Below, piece after piece: positions 33,117-42,400 of a stretch of 47,062 nt of DNA. Below the pieces are notes generated by a model. That model was not told the origin of the DNA and made no database searches. It saw only the letters and a list, made by a program, of their open reading frames with translations. The DNA lies in IMG/VR virus record IMGVR_UViG_3300047562_003516, positions 1-47,062 of that record; one strand, 5' to 3'. Position 1 is the first letter of the stretch. Each line of letters starts with the position of its first letter. Made by a program: the position numbers and the translations under genes. This stretch comes from a virus.

Positions 33117-33311
33117 ATGGAAAAGCAAAAAAAACATCTTGAGAATGTTATTTCTCAACAAAAATCTTTAATTTCAGAGATTGAAGAACTTAATAAGGAA
33201 ATGACTTTAAAAAGAGAGAATGCAATCAAATTGCAAGGAATTATTGAATATTTGAATACTATTATTAAAGAAGAGGAAGAATCAAAAGAAAAATCTATAG
33301 AAAATCAGTAG
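33117..33311 (+). CDS. Coiled-coil protein, candidate gp57A-like fibre chaperone (64 aa)
   Basis: Almost entirely helical: MEKQKKHLENVISQQKSLIS, EIEELNKEMTLKRENAIKLQ, then GIIEYLNTIIKEEEESKEK. Heptad-spaced Leu/Ile and no Cys, Pro or Trp. T4 gp57A is a 79-aa coiled-coil chaperone for trimeric fibres with a KILQG-like block in its centre; the IKLQGIIEYL here is similar, and the gene follows directly on a trimeric fibre gene behind a late promoter motif. The assignment is inference from size, composition, one short block and position. Confidence 0.55.
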   Translation: MEKQKKHLENVISQQKSLISEIEELNKEMTLKRENAIKLQGIIEYLNTIIKEEEESKEKSIENQ

Positions 33312-33318
33312 AAACCCC

Positions 33319-33347
33319 TTGACAGAAGTTATTTTAGATGCTACTCT
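33319..33347 (+). promoter_or_regulatory. Sigma70-type promoter abutting a start codon
   Basis: TTGACA (33319-33324), 17 bp, TACTCT (33342-33347). The -10 is followed immediately by ATG 33348, so the predicted start of transcription (~33354) lies inside that ORF. Confidence 0.65.
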
Positions 33348-33581
33348 ATGAATCCCTACCAAATCAAGTATAGTATGTTTCTTAAAGAACCAGTGAAGAC
33401 AACTCCACAAAATGTTCAAGAGGCAAATGAATCTTTGTTTTATTGTAAAATGACTCTTCCTGCTGCAGCAGAACACTGTGGAATGACTCAGAAAGAAATG
33501 AAGATGACCTTTACTGAGTATCTAAAATATAATCCAGCAAATTATGGAATTAATCAAGGCGATAGCACACTGGACATCTAA
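33348..33581 (+). CDS. Conserved-looking hypothetical protein (77 aa or shorter)
   Basis: MNPYQIKYSMFLKEPVKTTP, then NVQEANESLFYCKMTLPAAA, EHCGMTQKEMKMTFTEYLKY. The middle reads like a helix-turn-helix (LPAAAEHCGMTQKEMK, as in repressor-type recognition helices), so a small DNA-binding role is possible. If the promoter at 33319 is the only source of mRNA, translation would begin at the in-frame ATG 33375 (68 aa); read-through from the upstream gene would allow the ATG at 33348. Neither start has a clear ribosome binding site. Confidence 0.6.
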   Translation: MNPYQIKYSMFLKEPVKTTPQNVQEANESLFYCKMTLPAAAEHCGMTQKEMKMTFTEYLKYNPANYGINQGDSTLDI

Positions 33582-33594
33582 TCATACATATATT

Positions 33595-33684
33595 ATGGTA
33601 GTTTTGGGGGGATTTATCACTGCCCCCATCACTTACTTTATGATTGATAGTATGACTCATCCAGAAAGATATAATCACAAATAG
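33595..33684 (+). CDS. Very small membrane peptide candidate (29 aa)
   Basis: MVVLGGFITAPITYFMIDSM followed by THPERYNHK: a short hydrophobic segment with a polar tail. ATG 33595, TAG 33682-33684, lying between a stop codon and the tRNA promoter. No ribosome binding site is visible. The region also contains a 6-bp GC hairpin (TGGGGG/CCCCCA), so the reading frame could be incidental. Confidence 0.3.
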   Translation: MVVLGGFITAPITYFMIDSMTHPERYNHK

Positions 33685-33687
33685 TAC

Positions 33688-33716
33688 TTGACAATCATAG
33701 CAAGACCTACTATGAT
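33688..33716 (+). promoter_or_regulatory. Sigma70-type promoter for the tRNA
   Basis: TTGACA (33688-33693), 17 bp, TATGAT (33711-33716). The predicted start is about 8 nt before the tRNA 5' end. Confidence 0.8.
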
Positions 33717-33730
33717 TCTTAAGTCACAAT

Positions 33731-33805
33731 GCTGGTGTAGCCCAATTGGCAGGAGGCAGCAGACTCAAAATCTGAACAGTGTCGGTTCAAATCCGACCAC
33801 CAGTA
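33731..33805 (+). tRNA. tRNA-Leu (anticodon CAA)
   Basis: Acceptor arms GCTGGTG and CACCAGT (one G-T pair at the end) with discriminator A; D arm GCC/GGC around AATTGG; anticodon arm CAGA-CTCAAAA-TCTG with CAA at 33766-33768; T arm GTCGG-TTCAAAT-CCGAC. CCA is not encoded. The variable loop has only about 5 nt, shorter than in normal bacterial tRNA-Leu, and the first anticodon-stem pair (G-A) is mismatched. It would read TTG codons. Identity is assigned by anticodon only. Confidence 0.82.
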
Positions 33806-33809
33806 TTAA

Positions 33810-33817
33810 AATAAATA
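33810..33817 (+). promoter_or_regulatory. Late-promoter-like motif AATAAATA
   Basis: Lies 22 bp before the ATG at 33839 and directly after the tRNA. Confidence 0.35.
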
Positions 33818-33838
33818 TAAGAAGTATAGAGATTTCTT

Positions 33839-34123
33839 ATGAAATACAAAATCACACAAGCATATTGTTGGTATAACAAAGGCACTATGCTTGTGAGAAT
33901 GTATTTCATAAACAATATTCCATTTACTTTTGATGATCTTCCAGACGAATGTAAGAATGATTTGGAAATCATCAAAAAGGCAGACGAACAAATTAGATGG
34001 GAACCAGAAGATCTATATAAAAAATCCTTTTATCTTATAGATGAAGAAATTCATCCTTGCTTGTTTGAAGTTGAACTAGAAAATCCTGAGGATATGCCAA
34101 TGGATGACGAAGAATTTGTCTGA
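33839..34123 (+). CDS. Acidic hypothetical protein (94 aa)
   Basis: MKYKITQAYCWYNKGTMLVR, then MYFINNIPFTFDDLPDECKN and a very acidic C-terminus (ENPEDMPMDDEEFV). AGAAGTATAGAGA precedes the ATG. No membrane segment. It sits between the tRNA and a giant fibre gene and probably belongs to the late block judged by the motif at 33810. No family is recognised; the acid content would suit a DNA mimic or chaperone, but there is no direct evidence. Confidence 0.6.
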   Translation: MKYKITQAYCWYNKGTMLVRMYFINNIPFTFDDLPDECKNDLEIIKKADEQIRWEPEDLYKKSFYLIDEEIHPCLFEVELENPEDMPMDDEEFV

Positions 34124-34129
34124 TAAATA
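34122..34129 (+). promoter_or_regulatory. Late-promoter-like motif GATAAATA
   Basis: Overlaps the upstream stop codon and lies 34 bp before the 1994-aa fibre gene. Confidence 0.45.
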
Positions 34130-34162
34130 AAAGAAGACAAATTATTAAGAAGTCATAATACC

Positions 34163-37100
34163 ATGCCTCTGAATAAATTAGACAATTTTATAAAGAATAC
34201 AGAGGGTCGTATTCTTTATGTTAATCCTAGCGACCTTGATGCGTCAGATTCTATAGATAATCAAGGTAATTCACTTGCTCGCCCGTTTAAAACGATTCAG
34301 AGGGCAATCATTGAAGCGGCAAGATTTTCATATGTGAGAGGAAATAATAACGATTTAATCGAAAAAACTACTATTCTTTTATTTCCTGGAGAACATGTTA
34401 TTGATAACAGACCCGGATGGGCAATTTATGACAATAATGGTGTTGCATATGCTGTTCCTCCTAGTGGTGGTACTGGTGTTCCAGCACAATCTGCTTTATC
34501 GTTAAATTTAAATTCAAACTTTGATTTGACACAAGAAGATAATATCTTATATAAATTTAATAGTGTCTATGGTGGAGTTCCTTTACCAAGAGGAATATCT
34601 TTAGTTGGTTTAGATTTAAGAAAGACTAAAATAAGACCAAAGTATGTTCCAAATCCAACAGATAGTTCTGTAAAAAAATCAGCAATCTTTAGATTAACCG
34701 GAACATGCTATATTTGGCAATTGTCATTTTTTGATGGAGATGAAATTGGAACTGTTTATACAGATCCTAGAAATTTCTCAGAAGAAAGAAAATCTACACC
34801 ATTATTCAGCCATCATAAATTGAGATGTTTTGAATATACAGATGGTGTGAATGATGTAATTTTGGGATCTTCATTTTATGGGTTGACAGATCTTGATATG
34901 TATTATAGCAAATTATCAAATGCTTTCAATACATATCGTGAAATTGTTGAAATTGATAGATATCCAGAAAATCCTGATGGATTCTCAAAAAGAACTCCAG
35001 AATGGGAAATTGTTGGTGCATTTGCTACAGATCCAATTGATATTACAAATATTATTTCCGGAAATGGAACTACAGCATCATCTAGAATTACTGTAACCAC
35101 AAATAGACCCCATGAATTGAACGTTGGAACCCCAATTAAAATTCGTGGGGTTTCTACATTAAATTATAATATTTCAACTAAAGTTCAAGAAGTTTTAGAT
35201 GAAAATACTTTCACATATCTATTACCATCATTCCCAATAAATTTAAATGCAAATCCAAGTACTTCTGGGGCAACAGTTATTGTTGAAACAGATACTGTAA
35301 CTGGTGCATCACCATACGTTTTCAACTGCTCATTACGTTCCGTCTGGGGAATGAATGGAATGTTTGCAGATGGTTCAAAGGCATCTGGCTTTAAGAGTAT
35401 GGTTGTCGCCCAGTTTACTGGAGTATCATTACAAAAAGATGATAGGGCATTTGTGAAGTATGATCCTGTATCAAGAACTTATAATGGCGTTCCAGTAACA
35501 CCTGTTTATGGTTCAGATTTACCTTTAGGTGCCTCCCAAACAAATCCAAACAGAATTTATCACTTAGATTCTGATGCAGTATATAGAACAGGTTGGGATT
35601 CTAGCCATATAAAAATAGCAAACGACGCATTTATTCAGGTTGTATCGGTATTTGCTATTGGATTTACAAAACATTTTGATGCAGAGTCTGGTGGAGATTT
35701 TAGCATTACAAACTCAAACTCAAACTTCGGTCAAATTGCATTAAGTTCTTCAGGATTCAGAAAAGAAGCTTTTGAAAAGGATAACAAGGGTTATATAACT
35801 TCAATTATTCCACCTAAAGCTATTGATACATCAATAGAAGAAAATATTCCATGGCTTCCTTTAGATGTTTCTTTAACTTTGTCAGTAGGAAATAGTGCTA
35901 GATTATACTTAGCTGGATTTACATCTAGGGAAGATTCTGCATCAGAAATTGTTCAAGGATATAGAATTGGTGCTAGACAAAATGATGCATTGTTTGTAAA
36001 TATCAATGCTACTCCATACTCTGCTAATATATTAATGTCCGGAGGAGGCTCTGCTTCATCCAAAAAAGAATATTCTGTAGTAGGTAGCCCATCAAATAAT
36101 ATTTTTGATATTGGAACTCATAATTTATCTACCGGAGAAAAAGTAATTATCAGAAGTGATATTGGAGATCTTCCTGAGGGGTTATTTCCGGAGACAGTAT
36201 ATTATGTAATTCAAGATGCAATTCCAACAAGAATTAAACTAGCATCTACATTGAGAAATTCTCAAATTGGTGATGAAATTAACGTTTATGGTGGATCTAA
36301 TTTAAAAATTCTAAGTAGAGTATCTGAAAAAGCTTCTGGAGAAATTGGCTCTCCAATACAGTATGATGATGCCAATCAAAATTGGTATATAAACGTAAGT
36401 AGTAATAATTTAATTTATTCAACTTTCCAAAGTCTTGGTGTAGCTGGAATTGGAGAATCCACTAATTTGACATATATTAAAAGAGTTAGTGACGAAAGAA
36501 GTATTGATGAAAAGATTTATAAATTGCGTATTGTAATTCCTAAGGAAGCAACTAATGCAAAAGATCCTGAAGCTGGTTTCATTATTCAAGAATCTAGTTC
36601 TACAGGTTTGCGTAATGATAATGATTTTACAATAACACAAATAACAGCAAATGATCATGATTATAAGAGAAATCCTAGATATATAAGCACTTGTACTTTT
36701 GACTCTCAAACAAATCTAGTTACAGTATTATCAGAAAAACCCCATAATCTTAATACTGGTGATATTATAATAATAAAAGGAGTTAGAAGTACTACAAATG
36801 TTGTTGGAATTGAAAACTTAGGTTATAATGGAACATTTAGAGTATCAAATATTGTTGACGATTTAATCTTTAGGTATAATGCCATAGATGTAAATGATAT
36901 TAGTCATAATGTTGGCAATTACACAAATAATATAAATGTACGTCAAGTTAACTCATTGGGGAGATTTGAAAAGCAAGATAATAAAACGAATATTTACATA
37001 TATCGAAATGAAGTTGCATCAAAATATAATGAAAATATTCAAGATGGAATTTATTATGTTTATGCATTAAATGCCAGCAATTCTATTTCACAAGAATTTA

Positions 37101-40100
37101 CAAGTTTAAATTTCTCACAAAGTCCTGTAAATCTCTATCCCCAATTAGACAGGGATAATGTTGACGATAATCCATTACCAGCAACAACTTATGCTAAGAG
37201 ATTTCCTATTGGTGATGTTGAAACTAATGATCTCAAAAAAAGTATTACAAGAGAAACTGCAAATAAATTCTTATTATCATCTGGAATAGGACTTAAAATT
37301 TCTTCAATTACCTCTCCAACATCAACTACCCCAATAATTACTTTCAATCGTCCACATGGATTTGGTAGGATAATTAGTGGAACTGTATCAAATGGTGGTT
37401 CAGGTTATGTAGTAGGAACACATTATAATGTAAAATTATTGATTGGCGGAACAGATCCTAATTTAAATACTTGGAATGGTGCATTAGCTACAGTAACAGT
37501 AAACTCTAGTGGTGTTGTTACGAATGTAATTGTTACTAATGGGGGTTATCATTATGCTCCAGGTTCTTTATATTTTGATTTTACTAGAATTGGAACTGGC
37601 AATAACGCTGCAAGATTTACAATAACATCCGATACTATTTCTAATAATCTAGGAGATGTTATTCAATTTACAGGTTCAAGCACAGAAAATGATACTTACC
37701 ATAGAATTTTATCTATTGTTTCTCCTACATCAATTACAATTGCTAGAAATACAAGCGATCCAATAATTACAACTTCTCATTATGCATTTTTAGTTGGTCC
37801 ATCTACACAAATAGTTGATTCATCATTTAATGGAACAACTTTAAATCAAACTATTAATTGCACTTCCCCACATGGTCTTTTAGTTGGGAATAGAGTAAGA
37901 ATTATTGACCAAGCAAGTGATAATTATGCAAATATGGGAGATTACTTGGTAGTATCTGTTCAAGATGCTGACACATTTACAATCAAAACTTTTGGTTCAT
38001 TTATTGGTGAAATTGCAAACGGATATGTATTAAAACATGGATTGTCTTCTAATAATTCCTCACTAGATTCAAGTGAAGAAAATTTTGGAGTGAGAAACAC
38101 TGTATTTTATGATAGAGAAGTTGCAAGATTAAATACTGCAATTTTATCTAATTCAACCACTTCTATATCTGTTAGCCTTTTTGGTACAAATTTATCACTA
38201 TCTAGAAGATTTCCTATAGGTTCATATATTCAAATTGATAATGAAATAATGAGAATTACCAGTAATCCTAGCGATACGGAATTTACAGTTATTCGTGGTG
38301 CTTTGGGAACTAGACCTAGTAATCATTTGATAAATTCTTTAATTAAGAAAATTAAACCATTCCCAGTAGAATTTAGAAGACCTTCTATTCTTCGTGCATC
38401 TGGCCATACATTTGAATATCTTGGTTATGGTCCAGGAAACTATTCAACTGCATTACCTCAGGTACAAATTAAAACTTTAACAGATAGGGAATCTTTCTTA
38501 TCACAAGCACAGGAAAGAAGTTGTGGTGTTGTTGTATATAATGGCATTAATAATAGTGGTGATGTTTTTGCAGGAAATACAAAGACATTAGCATCTAGTG
38601 GAGAAGTTGTATCATACGATATACCACAACCAACAGTTACTGGACAAGATGCTTCGGCACTGACTGTTGTATTCGATGAAGTTACAATCAAACAAAAATT
38701 GCTTGTTGAGGGTGGAACTTCTGGAACTATTTTATCCCAGTTTGATGGTCCTGTAACGTTTAATAATGATATTAGAGTTAAAGGAAACTTTAATTTGGAA
38801 GGAAATTTTGGAGTAAGATCTAATCAATCAATTACCTTTGAAGCCAATTCAAATGTTGATGGGGATCTTACAATATCCGAAACACTTACAGTTACAGGAA
38901 CTTCAAAATTAACTGGTGAAGTGACTGTCGATACTGGAATAGTTCCAGATATTGATGAAGGTGCATATCTAGGATCTTCCGCAAAACCATTTAGTGAAGC
39001 CCACATTGGTGAAATTGCGATTGCTTCAGGCACAACCGACGAAGATGATAGAACAATTTCTGCAGTAACTGGAGATTTAAGATTAACTGCAAGTACCCAA
39101 ATTGAACTTTTAAAAGATACTAATGTTACTGGCAATTTAGTAGTAAGTGGTGATATATCGTCACCTTCCGGAAATTTAACTATTCCTGGTACGATTACTG
39201 CAGGAAAATTAAATGTTCCAAATATTTCTCCTGTTGGAAGTATTATGATGTGGCCTGGGGATATTGGAAGTCTTCCTCCAGAATGGAAGCTTTGTAATGG
39301 GCAAATACTTACAGTAGGAACTACATATACTGAGATAAGAGATGTTCTTGGAAATCGTTATGGTGGAGATGGTACAACCACAATAGGTCTCCCTGACCTA
39401 AGAAATTATTTTATATTGGGTGCAGGAAATAATTACGCAATCAGCGATTCTGGTGGATCTGCAACAGTAACTTTAAGTAGTACTGAAATTCCAAGACATA
39501 CTCATGGATTTACACTCGATCCAAACGGAAGTCATAATCATGATCCAAATCCAACAACAGCTCCAGGACAAACTGGTGCTGCTGGAGGACACAATCATGG
39601 ACCTACACAAACACCAAATCAAACTGCTGCTGCCGGTGGTCATAATCATAGTCCACAAAATAATGGAACTGTTGGTTCTGTTGGAAATCATAATCATGCT
39701 CCAAATCCAATAGCAGCTCCAGGACAAACTGGTAGTGATGGTGGGCATATTCATACTATGGGATCAAGTGGTAATCATACTCATGCCTATACAACTTATC
39801 AAACTAACTCATATCGAACAGGAAACAATACTGCCCTTGATAGGTCTAATACAACAACAGGAAATACTCAGCCTGCTGGAGATCATACTCATACAATAAA
39901 TCAAAATGGAGCACATAGACATGTACTTGCTGACGCTGGAGCACATACACATACAATAGCTGCTGTAGGAGATCACTCCCATGTATTAACTCCAGCAGAT
40001 AATCATAGACATGATTTAGCAACTGCTGGAGATCATAGTCATTCATTAGTAATAGATACTGCTTTTGGAACTGCTACAGGTGTAACAGCAGCACACGAAA

Positions 40101-40147
40101 ATATGCCACCATATATTGCACTCTATTACATCATTCGCGTTCTTTGA
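34163..40147 (+). CDS. Giant tail fibre with collar domain and His-X-His tip (1994 aa)
   Basis: The N-terminus (MPLNKLDNFIKNTEGRILYV, ARPFKTIQRAIIEAARFSYV, TILLFPGEHVIDNRPGW) begins a beta-helix typical of cyanophage fibre or wedge-attached proteins. Beta-rich modules follow, including GGSGYVVGTHYNVKL near residue 1078. The C-terminal domain from about 1690 is a phage tail collar domain (PVGSIMMWPGDIGSLPPEW, KLCNG, GLPDLRNYFILGAG). It is interrupted at about 1778-1963 by 13 His-X-His motifs (HTH, HNH, HSH, HRH) in Gly/Pro/Thr-rich sequence, then ends MPPYIALYYIIRVL. In T4 gp12 and gp37, such histidines coordinate metal in receptor-binding tips. Likely a trimeric receptor-binding fibre. Confidence 0.83.
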   Translation: MPLNKLDNFIKNTEGRILYVNPSDLDASDSIDNQGNSLARPFKTIQRAIIEAARFSYVRGNNNDLIEKTTILLFPGEHVIDNRPGWAIYDNNGVAYAVPPSGGTGVPAQSALSLNLNSNFDLTQEDNILYKFNSVYGGVPLPRGISLVGLDLRKTKIRPKYVPNPTDSSVKKSAIFRLTGTCYIWQLSFFDGDEIGTVYTDPRNFSEERKSTPLFSHHKLRCFEYTDGVNDVILGSSFYGLTDLDMYYSKLSNAFNTYREIVEIDRYPENPDGFSKRTPEWEIVGAFATDPIDITNIISGNGTTASSRITVTTNRPHELNVGTPIKIRGVSTLNYNISTKVQEVLDENTFTYLLPSFPINLNANPSTSGATVIVETDTVTGASPYVFNCSLRSVWGMNGMFADGSKASGFKSMVVAQFTGVSLQKDDRAFVKYDPVSRTYNGVPVTPVYGSDLPLGASQTNPNRIYHLDSDAVYRTGWDSSHIKIANDAFIQVVSVFAIGFTKHFDAESGGDFSITNSNSNFGQIALSSSGFRKEAFEKDNKGYITSIIPPKAIDTSIEENIPWLPLDVSLTLSVGNSARLYLAGFTSREDSASEIVQGYRIGARQNDALFVNINATPYSANILMSGGGSASSKKEYSVVGSPSNNIFDIGTHNLSTGEKVIIRSDIGDLPEGLFPETVYYVIQDAIPTRIKLASTLRNSQIGDEINVYGGSNLKILSRVSEKASGEIGSPIQYDDANQNWYINVSSNNLIYSTFQSLGVAGIGESTNLTYIKRVSDERSIDEKIYKLRIVIPKEATNAKDPEAGFIIQESSSTGLRNDNDFTITQITANDHDYKRNPRYISTCTFDSQTNLVTVLSEKPHNLNTGDIIIIKGVRSTTNVVGIENLGYNGTFRVSNIVDDLIFRYNAIDVNDISHNVGNYTNNINVRQVNSLGRFEKQDNKTNIYIYRNEVASKYNENIQDGIYYVYALNASNSISQEFTSLNFSQSPVNLYPQLDRDNVDDNPLPATTYAKRFPIGDVETNDLKKSITRETANKFLLSSGIGLKISSITSPTSTTPIITFNRPHGFGRIISGTVSNGGSGYVVGTHYNVKLLIGGTDPNLNTWNGALATVTVNSSGVVTNVIVTNGGYHYAPGSLYFDFTRIGTGNNAARFTITSDTISNNLGDVIQFTGSSTENDTYHRILSIVSPTSITIARNTSDPIITTSHYAFLVGPSTQIVDSSFNGTTLNQTINCTSPHGLLVGNRVRIIDQASDNYANMGDYLVVSVQDADTFTIKTFGSFIGEIANGYVLKHGLSSNNSSLDSSEENFGVRNTVFYDREVARLNTAILSNSTTSISVSLFGTNLSLSRRFPIGSYIQIDNEIMRITSNPSDTEFTVIRGALGTRPSNHLINSLIKKIKPFPVEFRRPSILRASGHTFEYLGYGPGNYSTALPQVQIKTLTDRESFLSQAQERSCGVVVYNGINNSGDVFAGNTKTLASSGEVVSYDIPQPTVTGQDASALTVVFDEVTIKQKLLVEGGTSGTILSQFDGPVTFNNDIRVKGNFNLEGNFGVRSNQSITFEANSNVDGDLTISETLTVTGTSKLTGEVTVDTGIVPDIDEGAYLGSSAKPFSEAHIGEIAIASGTTDEDDRTISAVTGDLRLTASTQIELLKDTNVTGNLVVSGDISSPSGNLTIPGTITAGKLNVPNISPVGSIMMWPGDIGSLPPEWKLCNGQILTVGTTYTEIRDVLGNRYGGDGTTTIGLPDLRNYFILGAGNNYAISDSGGSATVTLSSTEIPRHTHGFTLDPNGSHNHDPNPTTAPGQTGAAGGHNHGPTQTPNQTAAAGGHNHSPQNNGTVGSVGNHNHAPNPIAAPGQTGSDGGHIHTMGSSGNHTHAYTTYQTNSYRTGNNTALDRSNTTTGNTQPAGDHTHTINQNGAHRHVLADAGAHTHTIAAVGDHSHVLTPADNHRHDLATAGDHSHSLVIDTAFGTATGVTAAHENMPPYIALYYIIRVL

Positions 40148-40177
40148 TATTCTAAATACTTAAAAATCTCATAGCTA

Positions 40178-42391
40178 ATGGCAAGTATAAGGAAGTCATT
40201 TAACTTTAGGAATGGTGTACAAGTTGATAATGATAATTTTATCGTTAATGCAAATGGTTTGGTTGGAATTGGCACTTCAATTCCAACTGAAGTTCTTGAT
40301 GTTTATGGTGGAAATATTAAATGTGATCAAAATATTTACTGCGAAGATTTAAACTCTTCAAATTTAAATACATCTGGTTTGGGAACAATCAATAATTTAT
40401 TAATTGATTCGTATATTAATGTTGGTATCATCTCAATCACATCTGGAATAATAACTGCTAGTAGTGGTGTTGTTACTTATTATGGTGATGGTGGGAGGTT
40501 ATTAAATCTACCAACATCTCAGTGGTTAGATGTTGATGTTGGTTTGGGATTTACAAGCATCTATGCCCAAGGATTTGTTGGAATAGCCACAACAAATCCA
40601 CTTCATTTATTACAAATAGGTGGAACATATTTATTAGAGTCAAATCCAGAATCCCTAATAAACGGTATAGGAATAAACAGCACTGGTGATATACTAGCTA
40701 CGGGTATAGTTACAGCAGGAAAATTCGTTGGAATTGGTTCTTTAATTACTCAGATTGATGCCACAAATATTACTATTGGAACTTTAGATACAAATATATT
40801 ACCCACACAAATAGAAACAAATAATATTAATTTATCTGGTGTTATAACCGCAAGTGAATTTAAAGGTGGTTTATTTGAAGGATCTATATTCAAAGGTGAT
40901 TTAGTTGGAGTGGCAGATACTGCCAATGATTTAACGTCAACATCAAATATTACCATAGAAGGACTGAGTGTAGGTGTTTCCACTGTAAGAACATCCTTAA
41001 ATGTTCAAGATAGTATTGGGATTGGCACTAATCAGACGAATGCAGATTTACATATAGTAAAACCAACTTCTTCTACACTAAGATTAACTGGAAGTAGTAG
41101 CAATTCTTCTATAATTTTTGGTAGAAATAAAGTAACTCAAGATGAAAATGCCGAATTAAGATTTGGAAATAACAATCCCAATTATCCAAATAGCAGTTCA
41201 CAATCTTTAGATATAATTAATTATGATAATGGAAACATTAATTATTATAATAATGTTTCTGGTGGAACTGGCAATTTTAATTGGATTCGTGGATTGAATA
41301 ATGTCTACATGACATTAACTTCTGATGGAAATCTTGGCATTGGAAAAACAAATCCATTAAATTCCTTAGAAGTTGTAGGTACAACATCAATAACTTCAGA
41401 TTTATATGTTGGGGGAAGTCTTGATGTTGATGGTGATGTTACATTTACTGGATTTTTAAATGTAGGAACTGATATTATAATTCCAGGATCTGTAAATGCC
41501 GGATCTATTGGTGTTGCAACAAATTCTGTAACATACGATTTACAAATTGGTGGAAGTCCATTTATCAATAATGGTGGGGCTGCAATCACTAGTGATGGAA
41601 ATATTTTTCTTAATAAAGATATTATATTAAGACATGTAAATTCTTCTGGAGTAGTTACATGCTCATCAATCGATGCAATCTCAACAATTGAGGCTGGTGG
41701 TAGTGTAACAGCAAATAGCTTTATAGGGGATGGTAGCTCTCTTACAAGTCTGAATGCGGATAATATTTTATCTGGAACTTTAATTAACTCACTATTCCCC
41801 GCAGATATTACATTATCTGGAAATTTTTCAGCATCTTTAATTACAGGATTAAATTTTAACACACCTGGAGAAATATCTGCAGCATCTGCAATTATTTCAG
41901 GAATTGTTACTGCAAATTCATTTGAGGGACAATCTATAACACTTAGTTCAACATTTACTGGTGTTGGTGGAACATTTACTAATATTTTATATGGAGTAAG
42001 TTTATCATTAACTGGGGATATAAATTGCCAAAATGTAACAGGAAATCAAGCTGATTTTAATCAAATTAATACAGGAACATTTAATGTGACTGGTGGAACA
42101 TCGTTTACCGATATTTCAGTTGCCAATTTAGCCTCTAATAATTTGAGTGTTAGTGGAATTGCTACAATTTCTAATTTAGACATAGTTGGAAATTTAAATG
42201 TTGATTTTGGCAATTTTGTTAGTGTTTCTGCACAATCCCTTACGATACCTTCAGGGGCAGATGGGGATGTATTTAACCCAACTGGTACAATTCCACTTAC
42301 AATATATTTTAATACAACTAATTTTGAATTAAGCTTTGTTGTTGATGATCCAGTTGCTGGTATTAAGAGTACGACTCTCAGTTTAGCATAA
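40178..42391 (+). CDS. Beta-helical tail fibre protein (737 aa)
   Basis: Starts MASIRKSFNFRNGVQVDNDN and has repeated VGIGTxxP-type turns (LVGIGTSIPTEVLDVYG, FVGIATTNPLHLLQIGG, NLGIGKTNPLNSLEVVG), as in fibre shafts of many phages. Gly/Ser/Thr/Asn-rich strands continue to a small C-terminal domain (NPTGTIPLTIYFNTTNFELS, then GIKSTTLSLA). No chaperone, enzyme or collagen-like segment is seen. It is the last gene of the adhesion block and is followed by a promoter and terminator. The related [16 protein letters not shown] in the 1723-aa fibre suggests shared ancestry. Confidence 0.72.
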   Translation: MASIRKSFNFRNGVQVDNDNFIVNANGLVGIGTSIPTEVLDVYGGNIKCDQNIYCEDLNSSNLNTSGLGTINNLLIDSYINVGIISITSGIITASSGVVTYYGDGGRLLNLPTSQWLDVDVGLGFTSIYAQGFVGIATTNPLHLLQIGGTYLLESNPESLINGIGINSTGDILATGIVTAGKFVGIGSLITQIDATNITIGTLDTNILPTQIETNNINLSGVITASEFKGGLFEGSIFKGDLVGVADTANDLTSTSNITIEGLSVGVSTVRTSLNVQDSIGIGTNQTNADLHIVKPTSSTLRLTGSSSNSSIIFGRNKVTQDENAELRFGNNNPNYPNSSSQSLDIINYDNGNINYYNNVSGGTGNFNWIRGLNNVYMTLTSDGNLGIGKTNPLNSLEVVGTTSITSDLYVGGSLDVDGDVTFTGFLNVGTDIIIPGSVNAGSIGVATNSVTYDLQIGGSPFINNGGAAITSDGNIFLNKDIILRHVNSSGVVTCSSIDAISTIEAGGSVTANSFIGDGSSLTSLNADNILSGTLINSLFPADITLSGNFSASLITGLNFNTPGEISAASAIISGIVTANSFEGQSITLSSTFTGVGGTFTNILYGVSLSLTGDINCQNVTGNQADFNQINTGTFNVTGGTSFTDISVANLASNNLSVSGIATISNLDIVGNLNVDFGNFVSVSAQSLTIPSGADGDVFNPTGTIPLTIYFNTTNFELSFVVDDPVAGIKSTTLSLA

Positions 42392-42400
42392 GTGCCCCAC

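Noticed and set aside
33608-33631. Terminator made by TGGGGG/CCCCCA
   Set aside because: The 12-nt loop is long and no T-run follows; left only as a note on the 29-aa ORF.
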